Shown: positions 25,377-33,436 of the stretch, piece after piece
How positions within the stretch are numbered: position 1 is the stretch's first letter
How the letters are laid out: each line of letters starts with the position of its first letter
NCBI RefSeq assembly: GCF_026167665.1
Contig: NZ_CP098740.1
Coordinates: forward strand, 682,001 to 746,000
From: Streptomyces drozdowiczii
GTDB lineage: Bacteria; Actinomycetota; Actinomycetes; Streptomycetales; Streptomycetaceae
Length of the DNA: 64,000 nucleotides
Reading direction: 5' to 3'
Notes under the pieces: generated by a model
Database searches by the model: none
What the model saw: only the letters and a program-made list of their open reading frames with translations
What the model was told of the DNA's origin: nothing
Position numbers and translations under genes: made by a program

Positions 25377-27299
25377 ATGTCCGTCGCCCCGCATCTGCAC
25401 CTGCCGCCCACCGACCGGATCCTGTCCTCCCGCACGGGCTGGACCCGGGCCCACTGGGAGGCGACGGCCGACCGGATGCTGGACGCGCTGACGCCGTACG
25501 CGACACCGGGCTTCGCCCAGTACCGGCTGCCCGGCCGGAACAGCTGGTCCGGTGTCGTGTCGGACGGCCTCGAGGGCTTCGCCCGGTCGTTCCTGCTCGC
25601 CGCGTTCCGGATCGCGGGCGCGGGCGGGGCGGTCGACCCCGCGCTGATCGAGCGGTACGCGGCGGGGGTGGCGGCCGGCACCGACCCGGCGAGCGGTGAG
25701 GCGTGGCCGCGCCTGACGGACTGCTCGCAGCAGCTGGTGGAGGCGGCGTCCGTCGCCATCGCGCTGCACGAGACCCGGCCGTGGATCTGGGACCGGCTCG
25801 ACGCCCGGGTGCAGGAGCGGATCGCCGACTGGTTCTCCGGTTTCGTCGGCGGACGCACCTGGGACAACAACTGGCGCCTCTTCCAAGTGGTTTCGGAACA
25901 GTTCCTGGCCTCGGTCGGCGCCCCGTACAGCAAGTCCGACATCGAGGGCGGGCTCGACCGGATCGAGGACTGGTACGTCGGTGACGGCTGGTACACCGAC
26001 GGCAGCGGGCGCAACTTCGACTACTACATCGGCTGGGCCATGCATCTGTACCCGCTGCTGTGGGCGCGGATCGCGGGCCCGGACGGCGACGGCGGCCGGG
26101 CCGCCGTCTACCGGGAGCGCCTGAGCCGCTTCCTGGAGGACTACCCCCACTTCTTCGGCGCCGACGGCGCCCCGGTCCACCAGGGCCGGTCGCTGTGCTA
26201 CCGCTTCGCGTCGCTGGCTCCGGTCTGGATGGGCGCCGTCGCGGACTGCACCCCGCTCGCGCCCGGACTCACCCGGCGCCTCGCCTCCGGGGCGCTGCGC
26301 CACTTCGCGGAGCGCGGGGTGCCCGACGAGCGGGGGCTGCTGACGCTCGGCTGGTACGACACGTTCCTGCCCACCACGCAGCCGTACTCCGGTCCGGCGT
26401 CTCCGTACTGGGCGAGCAAGGGCTTCCTCGGGCTGCTGCTCCCGGCCGACCACGAGGTGTGGACGGCACGCGAACTCCCGCTGCCCGTCGAGGAGTCCGA
26501 CACGTACACCGCGCTTCCGGCGCCCGGCTGGCTGCTGCACGGCACCCGGCACGACGGGATCGTCCGGCTCGTCAACCACGGCAGCGACCACCATCCGCTC
26601 CCGGAAGCGGGCGACACCGACCCGGACGCGGGGGCGGGCGAGGACGATCCGCACTACGCGAAGCTGGCGTACTCGACGGCGACCGCGCCGGAGTCCGCGC
26701 CGCACGCCTTCGCCCGGAACATCGACAACCACCTGGCGCTGCTCGCCCCGGACGGCACCCCGTCCCGGCGGCGCCGCATCCACCCGGTGGGCTGCGCGGA
26801 CCGCGTCGCCGCGTCCTGGTCGGCGGCCCGGCTGCCGGGCGACGAGCGGGCGTACCGGATCGAGACGACGAGCGTGCTGCACGGGCCGTGGGAGATCCGG
26901 GTGCACCGGGTCGAGGCGCCGGAGGGCGCCGTGGTCCGGGAGGGCGGCCACGCCGTGGCGCACCGGACGAGCCCGTTCGCCACCTCGGGCCCCGGCTGGG
27001 CGCTCGCCCGGACCGCCGACGGCCTGTCCAGCGCGGTGGTCGGGCTGTACGGCTGGGACGGCGGGCCCGAGGACGCCGAGGTGGCGCGGGACGTGGAGTC
27101 CAACGCGTACGGACCGCACTCGGCCGTCCCGTATCTGCGCAGCGCTCCCCACCCCGGTGGCCGGAGCGTCCAGGTCACGCTCGTCGTGCTGTCCCGGGAC
27201 AGCGTGCACCCGGAGGCGCTGCGTACGGCCGTAAGGGTGCGGGTGGCCGGGGACGCGGTGACGCTGGGCTTCCTGGACGGCCGCACGGTCGAGGTCTGA
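25377..27299 (+). CDS. DUF2264-domain protein
   Basis: A 640-residue protein without a signal peptide. The N-terminal alpha/alpha barrel-like region has typical DUF2264 segments (NSWSGVVSDGLEGFARSFLL, about 53-72, and DWYVGDGWYTDGSGRNFDYY). A beta-rich C-terminal part follows. The family is common in carbohydrate-utilisation loci of actinobacteria and bacteroidetes, and its fold suggests a glycosidase- or lyase-like enzyme acting inside the cell on imported unsaturated oligosaccharides. No proven reaction is assigned. Its stop codon directly abuts the stop of the convergent GAF gene, leaving no room for a terminator between them. Confidence 0.82.
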   Translation: MSVAPHLHLPPTDRILSSRTGWTRAHWEATADRMLDALTPYATPGFAQYRLPGRNSWSGVVSDGLEGFARSFLLAAFRIAGAGGAVDPALIERYAAGVAAGTDPASGEAWPRLTDCSQQLVEAASVAIALHETRPWIWDRLDARVQERIADWFSGFVGGRTWDNNWRLFQVVSEQFLASVGAPYSKSDIEGGLDRIEDWYVGDGWYTDGSGRNFDYYIGWAMHLYPLLWARIAGPDGDGGRAAVYRERLSRFLEDYPHFFGADGAPVHQGRSLCYRFASLAPVWMGAVADCTPLAPGLTRRLASGALRHFAERGVPDERGLLTLGWYDTFLPTTQPYSGPASPYWASKGFLGLLLPADHEVWTARELPLPVEESDTYTALPAPGWLLHGTRHDGIVRLVNHGSDHHPLPEAGDTDPDAGAGEDDPHYAKLAYSTATAPESAPHAFARNIDNHLALLAPDGTPSRRRRIHPVGCADRVAASWSAARLPGDERAYRIETTSVLHGPWEIRVHRVEAPEGAVVREGGHAVAHRTSPFATSGPGWALARTADGLSSAVVGLYGWDGGPEDAEVARDVESNAYGPHSAVPYLRSAPHPGGRSVQVTLVVLSRDSVHPEALRTAVRVRVAGDAVTLGFLDGRTVEV

Positions 27300-27887
27300 T
27301 CAGAAGCGGGGGGCGTGGTCCTCCCTGCGGTCGAGGTGGCCGATCAGCTCCTGTGCCAGGGACTTGATGGTGTCGAGCCCCGCCCTTCCCCAGGGGCGGG
27401 GCACGGTGTCCACGGCGCAGACGGCGCCCAGGGCCGTCCCGGTGCGGTCGATCAGCGGTGCTCCCAGATAGGAGCGGATGCCTATGTCGTCCACGACCGG
27501 GTTGCCCGCGAAGCGCGGGTAGTCGCAGACGTCCTCCAGGACGAGCGCCTTGCGCCGGACGACCACATGCGGGCAGTAGCCGTGGTCGAGCGCCACATAC
27601 CGGCCGCTGCGGCCGCTGCCCGCCGCGGTGGCCCCCAGGTCCGCGCCCCTGCGGGTGCCGGCGGGGGTGTGCAGTCCGGCGTAGAACTGCCGGTTCCCGT
27701 CGATGAAGTTGACCATCGAGAACGGCACGTCCGTCACTTCGGCCACCCTGTCGGCGAAGGCGTCGAAGTCGTCGAACGAGGCGTCCTCGCGCTCCCCCAG
27801 GCCGAGGCTCCGCAGCCGCCGGGCGCGGGCGGGTGCCTCGCTGTCCACGGGGGTCAGCAGGAGCCGCCCGGCACCGCGCGGGATCAC
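27300..27887 (-). CDS. GAF-domain protein of the conservon operon
   Basis: A 195-residue cytoplasmic protein that is essentially one GAF domain (about 35-185). It has the motifs VPFSMVNFIDGNRQFYAG, GYCPHVV and YLGAPLIDRTGTALGAVCAVD, which are common in phytochrome-like and regulatory GAF proteins. GTG 27887 overlaps the stop of the GTPase gene by four bases. In several Streptomyces conservons the fifth gene is a cytochrome P450; here a GAF protein takes that place. It may sense a small molecule or redox state, or bind the GTPase. No catalytic residues were identified. Confidence 0.82.
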   Translation of the reverse strand: MIPRGAGRLLLTPVDSEAPARARRLRSLGLGEREDASFDDFDAFADRVAEVTDVPFSMVNFIDGNRQFYAGLHTPAGTRRGADLGATAAGSGRSGRYVALDHGYCPHVVVRRKALVLEDVCDYPRFAGNPVVDDIGIRSYLGAPLIDRTGTALGAVCAVDTVPRPWGRAGLDTIKSLAQELIGHLDRREDHAPRF

Positions 27888-28618
27888 GGCCTGGCCCCGA
27901 ATCCGGCGTGCCCGGGGAGCGGCACGGCGTCGTCGGTGGCGTTGATGAGGTGCTGGACCAGCGTCACCAGTGTGCCGGTGCCGGAGCTGGCGATACGGGC
28001 GTCGCACAGCACGACCGGCACGTCCGGCGACAGGTCGAGCGCGGCGCGGACCTCCTCGGGGCCGTAGCGGTAGGCGCCGTCGAACTCGTTGACGGCGACG
28101 ACGAATCCGATGCCGCGCCGCTCGAAGAAGTCGACGGCGGCGAAGCACTCCTCCAGTCTGCGGGTGTCCGCGATCACGACCGCTCCCAGCGCGCCCTGCG
28201 AGAGTTCGTCCCACATGAACCAGAAGCGTTCCTGGCCCGGTGTGCCGAACAGGTACAGCACATGCTGCTCGTCCAGCGTGATGCGGCCGAAGTCCATCGC
28301 CACGGTGGTGGAGGTCTTCGACTCGACGCCCTCCAGGCTGTCGGTCGCGGCGCTCGCCTGGGTCAGCAGCTCTTCGGTGCTCAGCGGCGCGATCTCGCTG
28401 ACGGCGCCGACGAACGTCGTCTTGCCGACGCCGAATCCGCCGGCGACGAGCACCTTCAACGCGACGGGGAAGCCCTCGGGCGCGGCCGGCGGCGCGGCGT
28501 GGTCGGCGGTGGCGGTGTCCTGCCCGTACCCGCCGCCGGAGCCCTCGTCCGGATAGCCGTAGCCATAGCCGGAGCCGTCCGGGTAGCCGTAGCCGTCAGA
28601 GCTGTCGTCGTAAGCCAT
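27884..28618 (-). CDS. cvnD: Conservon GTP-binding protein (CvnD-type)
   Basis: A 244-residue small GTPase. The P loop is GGFGVGKTT (about 59-67), the Walker B/G3 region is DFGRI followed by DEQHVLYLFGTPGQERF, and the G4-like motif is VAVNEFDG. An unusual 45-residue N-terminal tail rich in Tyr, Gly, Asp and Pro contains YGYP repeats (residues 9-24) and is likely disordered. By family, CvnD couples to a roadblock protein and a sensor-kinase-like membrane protein in a complex compared to eukaryotic G-protein systems. It overlaps the DUF742 gene by 23 bases. Confidence 0.9.
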   Translation of the reverse strand: MAYDDSSDGYGYPDGSGYGYGYPDEGSGGGYGQDTATADHAAPPAAPEGFPVALKVLVAGGFGVGKTTFVGAVSEIAPLSTEELLTQASAATDSLEGVESKTSTTVAMDFGRITLDEQHVLYLFGTPGQERFWFMWDELSQGALGAVVIADTRRLEECFAAVDFFERRGIGFVVAVNEFDGAYRYGPEEVRAALDLSPDVPVVLCDARIASSGTGTLVTLVQHLINATDDAVPLPGHAGFGARP

Positions 28619-28973
28619 CGAGCACTGCCTCCAGCAGATGTCGGTCGGTGGGCATGTCTTGGAAGGCGGGCGCGTGGGCGGTGACGGCGCCGCAGTCGAC
28701 CAGGTCGGAGAGGAGGACCTTGGTCACGACGGCGGGCAGCCTCAGATGGGCGGCGATCTCGGCCACCGAGGTGGGGCCCTCGCACAGTCCCAGGGCCACC
28801 GAGTGCTCGGGGCCGAGGTGGGTCTGCGGAACGCTTCCGGTGGCCATCACCAGGGACAGCAGGTCGAGCACGGCCGTGGGACGGGTACGCCCGTTGCTCA
28901 CCGTGTAGGGGCGGATGAGGCGGCCCGCCGCATCGTCGAGCAGAGGCCCGTCCTGGGTGACCGCCATGGTCAC
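28596..28973 (-). CDS. cvnC: DUF742 conservon protein (CvnC-type)
   Basis: A small cytoplasmic protein of about 125 residues with the typical opening GRLIRPYTVSNGRTRPTAVL and a winged-helix-like body (TSVAEIAAHLRLPAVVTKVL). It is a constant member of conservons, with no known catalytic role. GTG 28973 overlaps the roadblock gene stop (GTGA); ATG 28967 two codons later is an alternative. It is encoded between the roadblock and GTPase genes in the canonical order A-B-C-D. Confidence 0.88.
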   Translation of the reverse strand: MTMAVTQDGPLLDDAAGRLIRPYTVSNGRTRPTAVLDLLSLVMATGSVPQTHLGPEHSVALGLCEGPTSVAEIAAHLRLPAVVTKVLLSDLVDCGAVTAHAPAFQDMPTDRHLLEAVLDGLRRQL

Positions 28974-29404
28974 AGCCCCGCGGTGCCCGGTGCCCCGGCC
29001 GTCTGTCTCACCGGGGTCATCAGATAGGGACGCACACTCTTGACCAGCATGGTCATCTCGTAGCCGAGGACGGCGGCGTCGGCGTTGCGGCCGGCGAGGA
29101 CGGCCAGACAGGTGCCGGAGCCGGCGGTGGCGACGAAGAGGAGCGTCGAGTCGAGCTCCACGACCACCTGCCGCACCTCGCCGTTGTCCCCGAACCTCGC
29201 CCCGGCGCTGCGGCCGAGCGAGTAGAGGCCGGCCGCCAGCGCCGCCATGTGGTCGGCGCTGTCGGCGTCCATGCCGTGGAGGGACTTCACCAGCCCGTCG
29301 GCGGAGAGCAGGACCGCGCTGCGGGTGTACGGCACGCGCTGGACCAGGCCGCTCAGCAGCCAGTCGAGGTCCGAGACCTGACCGGACGGCGTATCGGTCG
29401 CCAT
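28970..29404 (-). CDS. cvnB: Roadblock/LC7-domain conservon protein (CvnB-type)
   Basis: A 144-residue protein with a roadblock/LC7 fold across residues 8-125 (DLDWLLSGLVQRVPYTRSAV, then LLSADGLVKSLHGM). Such proteins act as GTPase-activating or scaffold partners of MglA-like GTPases, here probably the GTPase at 27884. AAGGAG in the end of the upstream kinase gene serves as ribosome site, and only seven bases separate the genes. Confidence 0.9.
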   Translation of the reverse strand: MATDTPSGQVSDLDWLLSGLVQRVPYTRSAVLLSADGLVKSLHGMDADSADHMAALAAGLYSLGRSAGARFGDNGEVRQVVVELDSTLLFVATAGSGTCLAVLAGRNADAAVLGYEMTMLVKSVRPYLMTPVRQTAGAPGTAGL

Positions 29405-29411
29405 GGGGCAT

Positions 29412-31284
29412 CTACTCCTTGATGGGGTTCGCTGCGAGTGGGTCGTGTTCGCCGGGGTGGGCGCCCGCTCCGTGCAGTTGCGCGGGCTGGGCGGCGCCCC
29501 GGACGGGGAGCGGCCGGGCCGGCGCGCCGAGCTGGGCGGCCGTCGTCATGTGCGTGGCACCGGCGGGCGCCTCCTGCGCGGGCTCCTGCTCGGCCTCGGC
29601 CCGGGCCTCGGCGAGGTCGATGCCGCGCCGGAAGGCGGCGACGAGCCCGGGGTCGTGCAGGACGGGTTCGTCCGCGGACCGGGGCGCGGGTGCCTCCCTG
29701 AGCTGCGGGACCAGGTGTTCCTGGTTGGCGCGCCTGGGCAGCAGGGGCCGGTCGGCCGCGGTCTTCGGCGCGGTCGCGTCGTCGGACGGGGCGGCGGGCC
29801 GGGTGTCGTCCGCCGGCCGGTCCACGCGCTCGGCGCGCAGGGGCAGCGGCGGCGCCTCGTCCTGGCGGGCCGGGCCCGGCTGCTGCGGTGCCCGGTGCGG
29901 GCCGGGCTGCTGGCTGGGGACGTAGGGCCGGCGTTCCGGCTCGGGGGCGGGCGCGGGGTCTCGCGGTGCCGGGCGGTCCTCCAGGGGCGGCGGGCGGTGC
30001 ACGGGCCCGGGGGCGGGACGGGCGCTTCGCCGGCCGCGCCGGGGGCGTCCTCGTCCGCGCCGAGCAGGGTCTGCGGGAGGACCAGGACGGCCTGGGTGCC
30101 TCCGTAGATGTTGCTCTGGAGCCGTACGGCGATGCCGTGCCGCCGGGCCAGTGAGGCGACGACGAAGAGGCCGATGCGGCCGTCCTGGAGGAGGCGGGCG
30201 ACATTGACCTGGTCGGGGTCGGTGAGCAGGGCGTTCATCCGCTTCTGCTCGTCGCCGGGCATGCCGAGCCCGCGGTCCTCGACCTCCAGGGCGAGCCCGG
30301 CGGTGACGCGCTGGGCGCGCAGCAGGACCTGGGTGTGCGGGGCGGAGAACACCGTGGCGTTCTCCACGAGTTCGGCGAGGAGGTGGATGACGTCGGCCAC
30401 GGCGTGTCCGCGCAGGGTGCCGTCGATCGGGGGACGAGCTTGACCCGGGGGTACTGCTCGACCTCGGCGATGGCCGAGCGCAGCACCTCGGTCATGGTGA
30501 CCGGGTTGCTCCACTGGCGGCGGGAGACGGCGCCGCCGAGCACGGCGAGGTTCTCGGCGTGGCGGCGGATGCGGGTGGCGAGGTGGTCGACGTGGAAGAG
30601 GCCCTTGAGCAGGTCCGGGTCCTCGACCTCGTGCTCGAGCTCGTCCAGCAGCTGGATCTCGCGGTGCACGAGCGACTGGAGGCGGCGGGCGAGGTTGACG
30701 AAGACCTCGACCTTCTGGTCCTCGCCGCTGGGCTCGGAGAGCCGGGAGGCCTCGACGACCGCGACCACGGCGGCCTCCTGCTGGCGGCCCAGCTCCTGGG
30801 CCAGCAGCTCGAAGGGGTCGCCGCCGGGCGGCGGGCTCTGCGGGGCGCGCCGGACGGGGACGGGTTCGCCGTTGCGCAGCTGTTCCACGACGCGTTGGAG
30901 TTCGGCCTGGCCCTGGGCGCTGGTGCGGCGCAGCGCCAGGCAGCGGCCGAAGACCGTGGTGGCGGCCCGGTTGGCGGCCAGGAAGGCGGCGAGGACGGCG
31001 GCGAGCGCGAGCGCGGCCGCCGAGCCGAGGGCGATCCACAGCTCCGTGGACGGGCGTGCGTGGCCCGCGCGGGCGGTGAAGACGACGGCCGCGGCGCCGG
31101 CGAGGGCGACCGCGAGGGCCGGCAGCACGGCGGTGCGCAGGAGTTGAGGGCGTATGCGCGCCTCGGGGGTCGGGCGGGCGGCGCGTGGTCTGGCCGCGGC
31201 CGAGTGGGAACGGGCGCCCGGTCGGCCGTGCCGCCCGCCCTCTCGTCGGTCGGGTCGCGCGTCGGGTGCGCGAAGTTGAGACAT
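29412..31284 (-). CDS. cvnA: Conservon sensor histidine kinase-like protein (CvnA-type), broken by two one-base frameshifts in this sequence
   Basis: The protein is spread over three frames. Part one (from ATG 31284) has two membrane segments (LLRTAVLPALAVALAGAAAV and LGSAAALALAAVLAAFLAA) and a DHp-like helical region, ending VEQYPRVKLVP. Part two holds the HATPase domain (AELVENATVFS, DRGLGMP, LFVVASLARRHGI). Part three is a Pro-rich tail ending NPIKE. Adding one C at the C5 runs matching plus-strand G5 30429-30433 and G5 30009-30013 restores one frame of 624 residues, and the corrected length is divisible by three. Sequencing error is more likely than decay, since the downstream conservon genes are intact. 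By family it senses a signal at the membrane and works with CvnB-D. Confidence 0.85.
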
Positions 31285-31591
31285 CAGCGTCCTCGGTACG
31301 TGGGGCCCCAGGCATCTGCGTACATGTGGTGGCACCTACGGTGGTCGGGCATTCTCGGGTCATCGGCCGGGCAGGCCCGGAGAATATGAGCCCACCGTTG
31401 ATCACCGGGCACACACGGTAGTCGCCAGGAGTACGGCCGTGATGGGCAGTTGTGGAACTTGCCCGCCATCCGTCCCGCTCTGGTATGAGCGCTCGTACGG
31501 GCGACCGATTCCTACGGGCCGGTTTCCGGGGCACGGACGCGCGCGGGCCCCCTCGGCCTGTGCCGAGGGGGCCCGCGCGCGTCCGTGCCGG
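31285..31591. other. Intergenic region between the conservon and the C39-like gene
   Basis: No gene is seen. The part next to cvnA (31339-31397) holds a long imperfect inverted repeat (CGGTGG and CCACCG at its ends, ATTCTC and GAGAAT inside). It could be an operator or an RNA leader structure of the conservon. The other end contains the long terminator hairpin at 31530-31589. Confidence 0.5.
31530..31589 (-). terminator. Very long perfect hairpin after the C39-like gene
   Basis: Two 28-base arms (31530-31557 and 31562-31589) are exactly complementary with the four-base loop CTGT. It begins two bases beyond the C39-like stop codon on the minus strand. The position fits a terminator, though the stem is much longer than usual. 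Confidence 0.75.
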
Positions 31592-32305
31592 TCAGGCCGA
31601 ATAGCCCTTCGGCGGGATCAGGGTGGCGAGTTGGTCGAAGGAGAGCCAGTAGATCTGGTTGCCGCCGAAGGAGGCGGGATCCGCGATGAGGACGGTGCGG
31701 TCGGCGTCGTCGTAGCCGATGACCGTGAAGTAGTGGTAGATCGTCTGGTTCGACGGGTAGCCGGGCGGCTGGTTGCCCGGCGGGGCCACGATGTTGGTGA
31801 CCAGCGGGTAGTTGCGGTCGATGTCGAAGACGACGTCGTACCAGAGCAGGTCGCGCTGGGCCTGGGTGGGCGGGTCGTTGGGCATTTCCTTGGTCTCGTA
31901 CCAGCCGCCGCCGAGGTTGGCGTTGAGCACTCCGGTGACCTGGGATATGTGGTCGGTGCCGTTCACGGTGGTGCCGAGCTGCCAGGCCAGGTCGGACTGG
32001 CTGGGCGGGGCGATGCGGGCGGAGAGCGCGATGCGGGTGGCGGCGGGTCCGCACCAGTAACCGGTCTCCTGGACCTGGTAGTCGACGTCCAGCCAGTGCG
32101 CGGTGGCGGTGCTGCCGGCGTCCACCGTGATCCGGGTGCCGGGTTGGTTGTGCCCGCTGATGACGGCGGTCCCGGCCGACGATCCGTGGGCGGTGACGGC
32201 GGCGGCGCCGATGTGCGGGTCCACCGAGGCGAAGGCGGTGCCGGGCTGGACGAGGGCTCCGAGGGCGACCGCGGCGACGGCGGCGGACACGAGTCTCCTG
32301 CGCAT
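31592..32305 (-). CDS. Secreted C39-like papain-fold protein
   Basis: A 237-residue exported protein with a clear signal peptide (RRRLVSAAVAAVALGALVQP, cleavage near AFA). The peptidase_C39_2-like domain has Cys in YWCGPAATRIAL, His in YHYFTVIGYDD and Asp in IADPASF, the expected catalytic triad order. Such proteins in Streptomyces are secreted cysteine peptidase-like proteins of unknown substrate. ATG 32305 with GGAG six bases before it is preferred to an upstream start at 32386 that lacks a signal. It is a single-gene transcript with its own strong terminator. Confidence 0.82.
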   Translation of the reverse strand: MRRRLVSAAVAAVALGALVQPGTAFASVDPHIGAAAVTAHGSSAGTAVISGHNQPGTRITVDAGSTATAHWLDVDYQVQETGYWCGPAATRIALSARIAPPSQSDLAWQLGTTVNGTDHISQVTGVLNANLGGGWYETKEMPNDPPTQAQRDLLWYDVVFDIDRNYPLVTNIVAPPGNQPPGYPSNQTIYHYFTVIGYDDADRTVLIADPASFGGNQIYWLSFDQLATLIPPKGYSA

Positions 32306-32437
32306 GAAGGCTCCTGGGGGTGGGGGACGGGCCTTGGGTGCGGAACGGCCGTGCTCTTCGGGCCACCAGCGTGGTGCCGTCGCCATGGGGCCCGCAAGGA
32401 CCGAAAGCTGGTGCTTACGCGCGCAGGTGACGAGCCG

Positions 32438-33427
32438 TCACCCGGCGGGCGGGTCCTCAACGGCCAGCAGGGCGCGCCCCTCGGCGGTCGCGACGTGGAA
32501 GGAGCGCCCGGCCCGGCGCACGGTGGTGACGAGCCCCGCCTCCCTCAGCACGTTCAGGTGCTGGCTGACGGCGGGGTGGGTCACGCCGAGGAGCCGGGCC
32601 GCCTCCAGGGTCGAGCAGCCGGTGCGGGTGGCGCGCAGGACACCGGCGCGGGTGTGGCCGAGCAGCGGTCCGAGGGGTCCGGGCGCGGGGCGGGTGCCCC
32701 GGGCGGGGGCGCACCAGTCGGGGGTGTGGTGGATGGGGTGGACCAGCACGGGCGGCAGTTCGCCGTCGGCCAGCGTGGCCGGGGTGGGCCAGCAGAAGAA
32801 CGACGGCTGGAGGACGAGGCCGCGGCCGCGCAGCCACAGGTCCTGGTCGACGGGGTACGCCGCTTCGAGGACGGGCGCCCGCCAGCGGAACTGCGGTCCG
32901 AGCCCGGCGAGCAGCGCCTCGGTGCCTCCGTCGAGGAGGCTGCGCAGCCGCAGGGCGCGGTCGGCGTCGATGTCGGCGTGCACCCGGCGCCAGTGCGGGG
33001 CCAGCGCCTCCCGCTGGTACGTGTGCAGGGCTCCGCCCAGCTCGCGCAGGGCCTCCGCGTCCCCACCGGCCAGTTCCCCGAGCCAGCCCGGCAGGCGTAC
33101 GGGCGGGGCGAGCCGTTCCAGCTCGGCGCGCAGCCGCCGGCGCGGGGTGCTCAGCAGGACGTCGACGGATGCCTGGAGGGAGCCCCGGTCACCGGTCGTC
33201 GGTGTGAGGAAGTCCGGTGAGTAGCCGCGCGGCGGCAGCAGGCGGGAGAGCAGGCGCGGGCTGGCGGAGAGCCGGGGCCGCGCCCAGCGCCGCCAGGCGC
33301 CGAACTCCCGCTCGCCGTCGCGCCGCTGGAGGGTCTGCACACTGTTGCTGATCTCCCACAGGAAGTCGGGCCCGGGCGCCACCCGGACCCGTGCGAGATC
33401 GTCGGGGGTGAAGTGCACCCGCAGCAT
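32438..33427 (-). CDS. ArsR-type winged-helix regulator with long N-terminal domain
   Basis: A 329-residue regulator. The winged helix lies near the C terminus (GCSTLEAARLLGVTHPAVSQ, about 263-282, then LNVLREAGLVTTVRRAGRSF), as in ArsR proteins. The first 240 residues are a non-HTH domain starting MLRVHFTPDDLARVRVAPGP, a layout common in Streptomyces proteins annotated as ArsR/helix-turn-helix. No metal-binding Cys pair is obvious. It follows the metallo-hydrolase gene by only nine bases, so the two are probably co-transcribed. Confidence 0.83.
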   Translation of the reverse strand: MLRVHFTPDDLARVRVAPGPDFLWEISNSVQTLQRRDGEREFGAWRRWARPRLSASPRLLSRLLPPRGYSPDFLTPTTGDRGSLQASVDVLLSTPRRRLRAELERLAPPVRLPGWLGELAGGDAEALRELGGALHTYQREALAPHWRRVHADIDADRALRLRSLLDGGTEALLAGLGPQFRWRAPVLEAAYPVDQDLWLRGRGLVLQPSFFCWPTPATLADGELPPVLVHPIHHTPDWCAPARGTRPAPGPLGPLLGHTRAGVLRATRTGCSTLEAARLLGVTHPAVSQHLNVLREAGLVTTVRRAGRSFHVATAEGRALLAVEDPPAG

Positions 33428-33436
33428 CGCGGGGAC

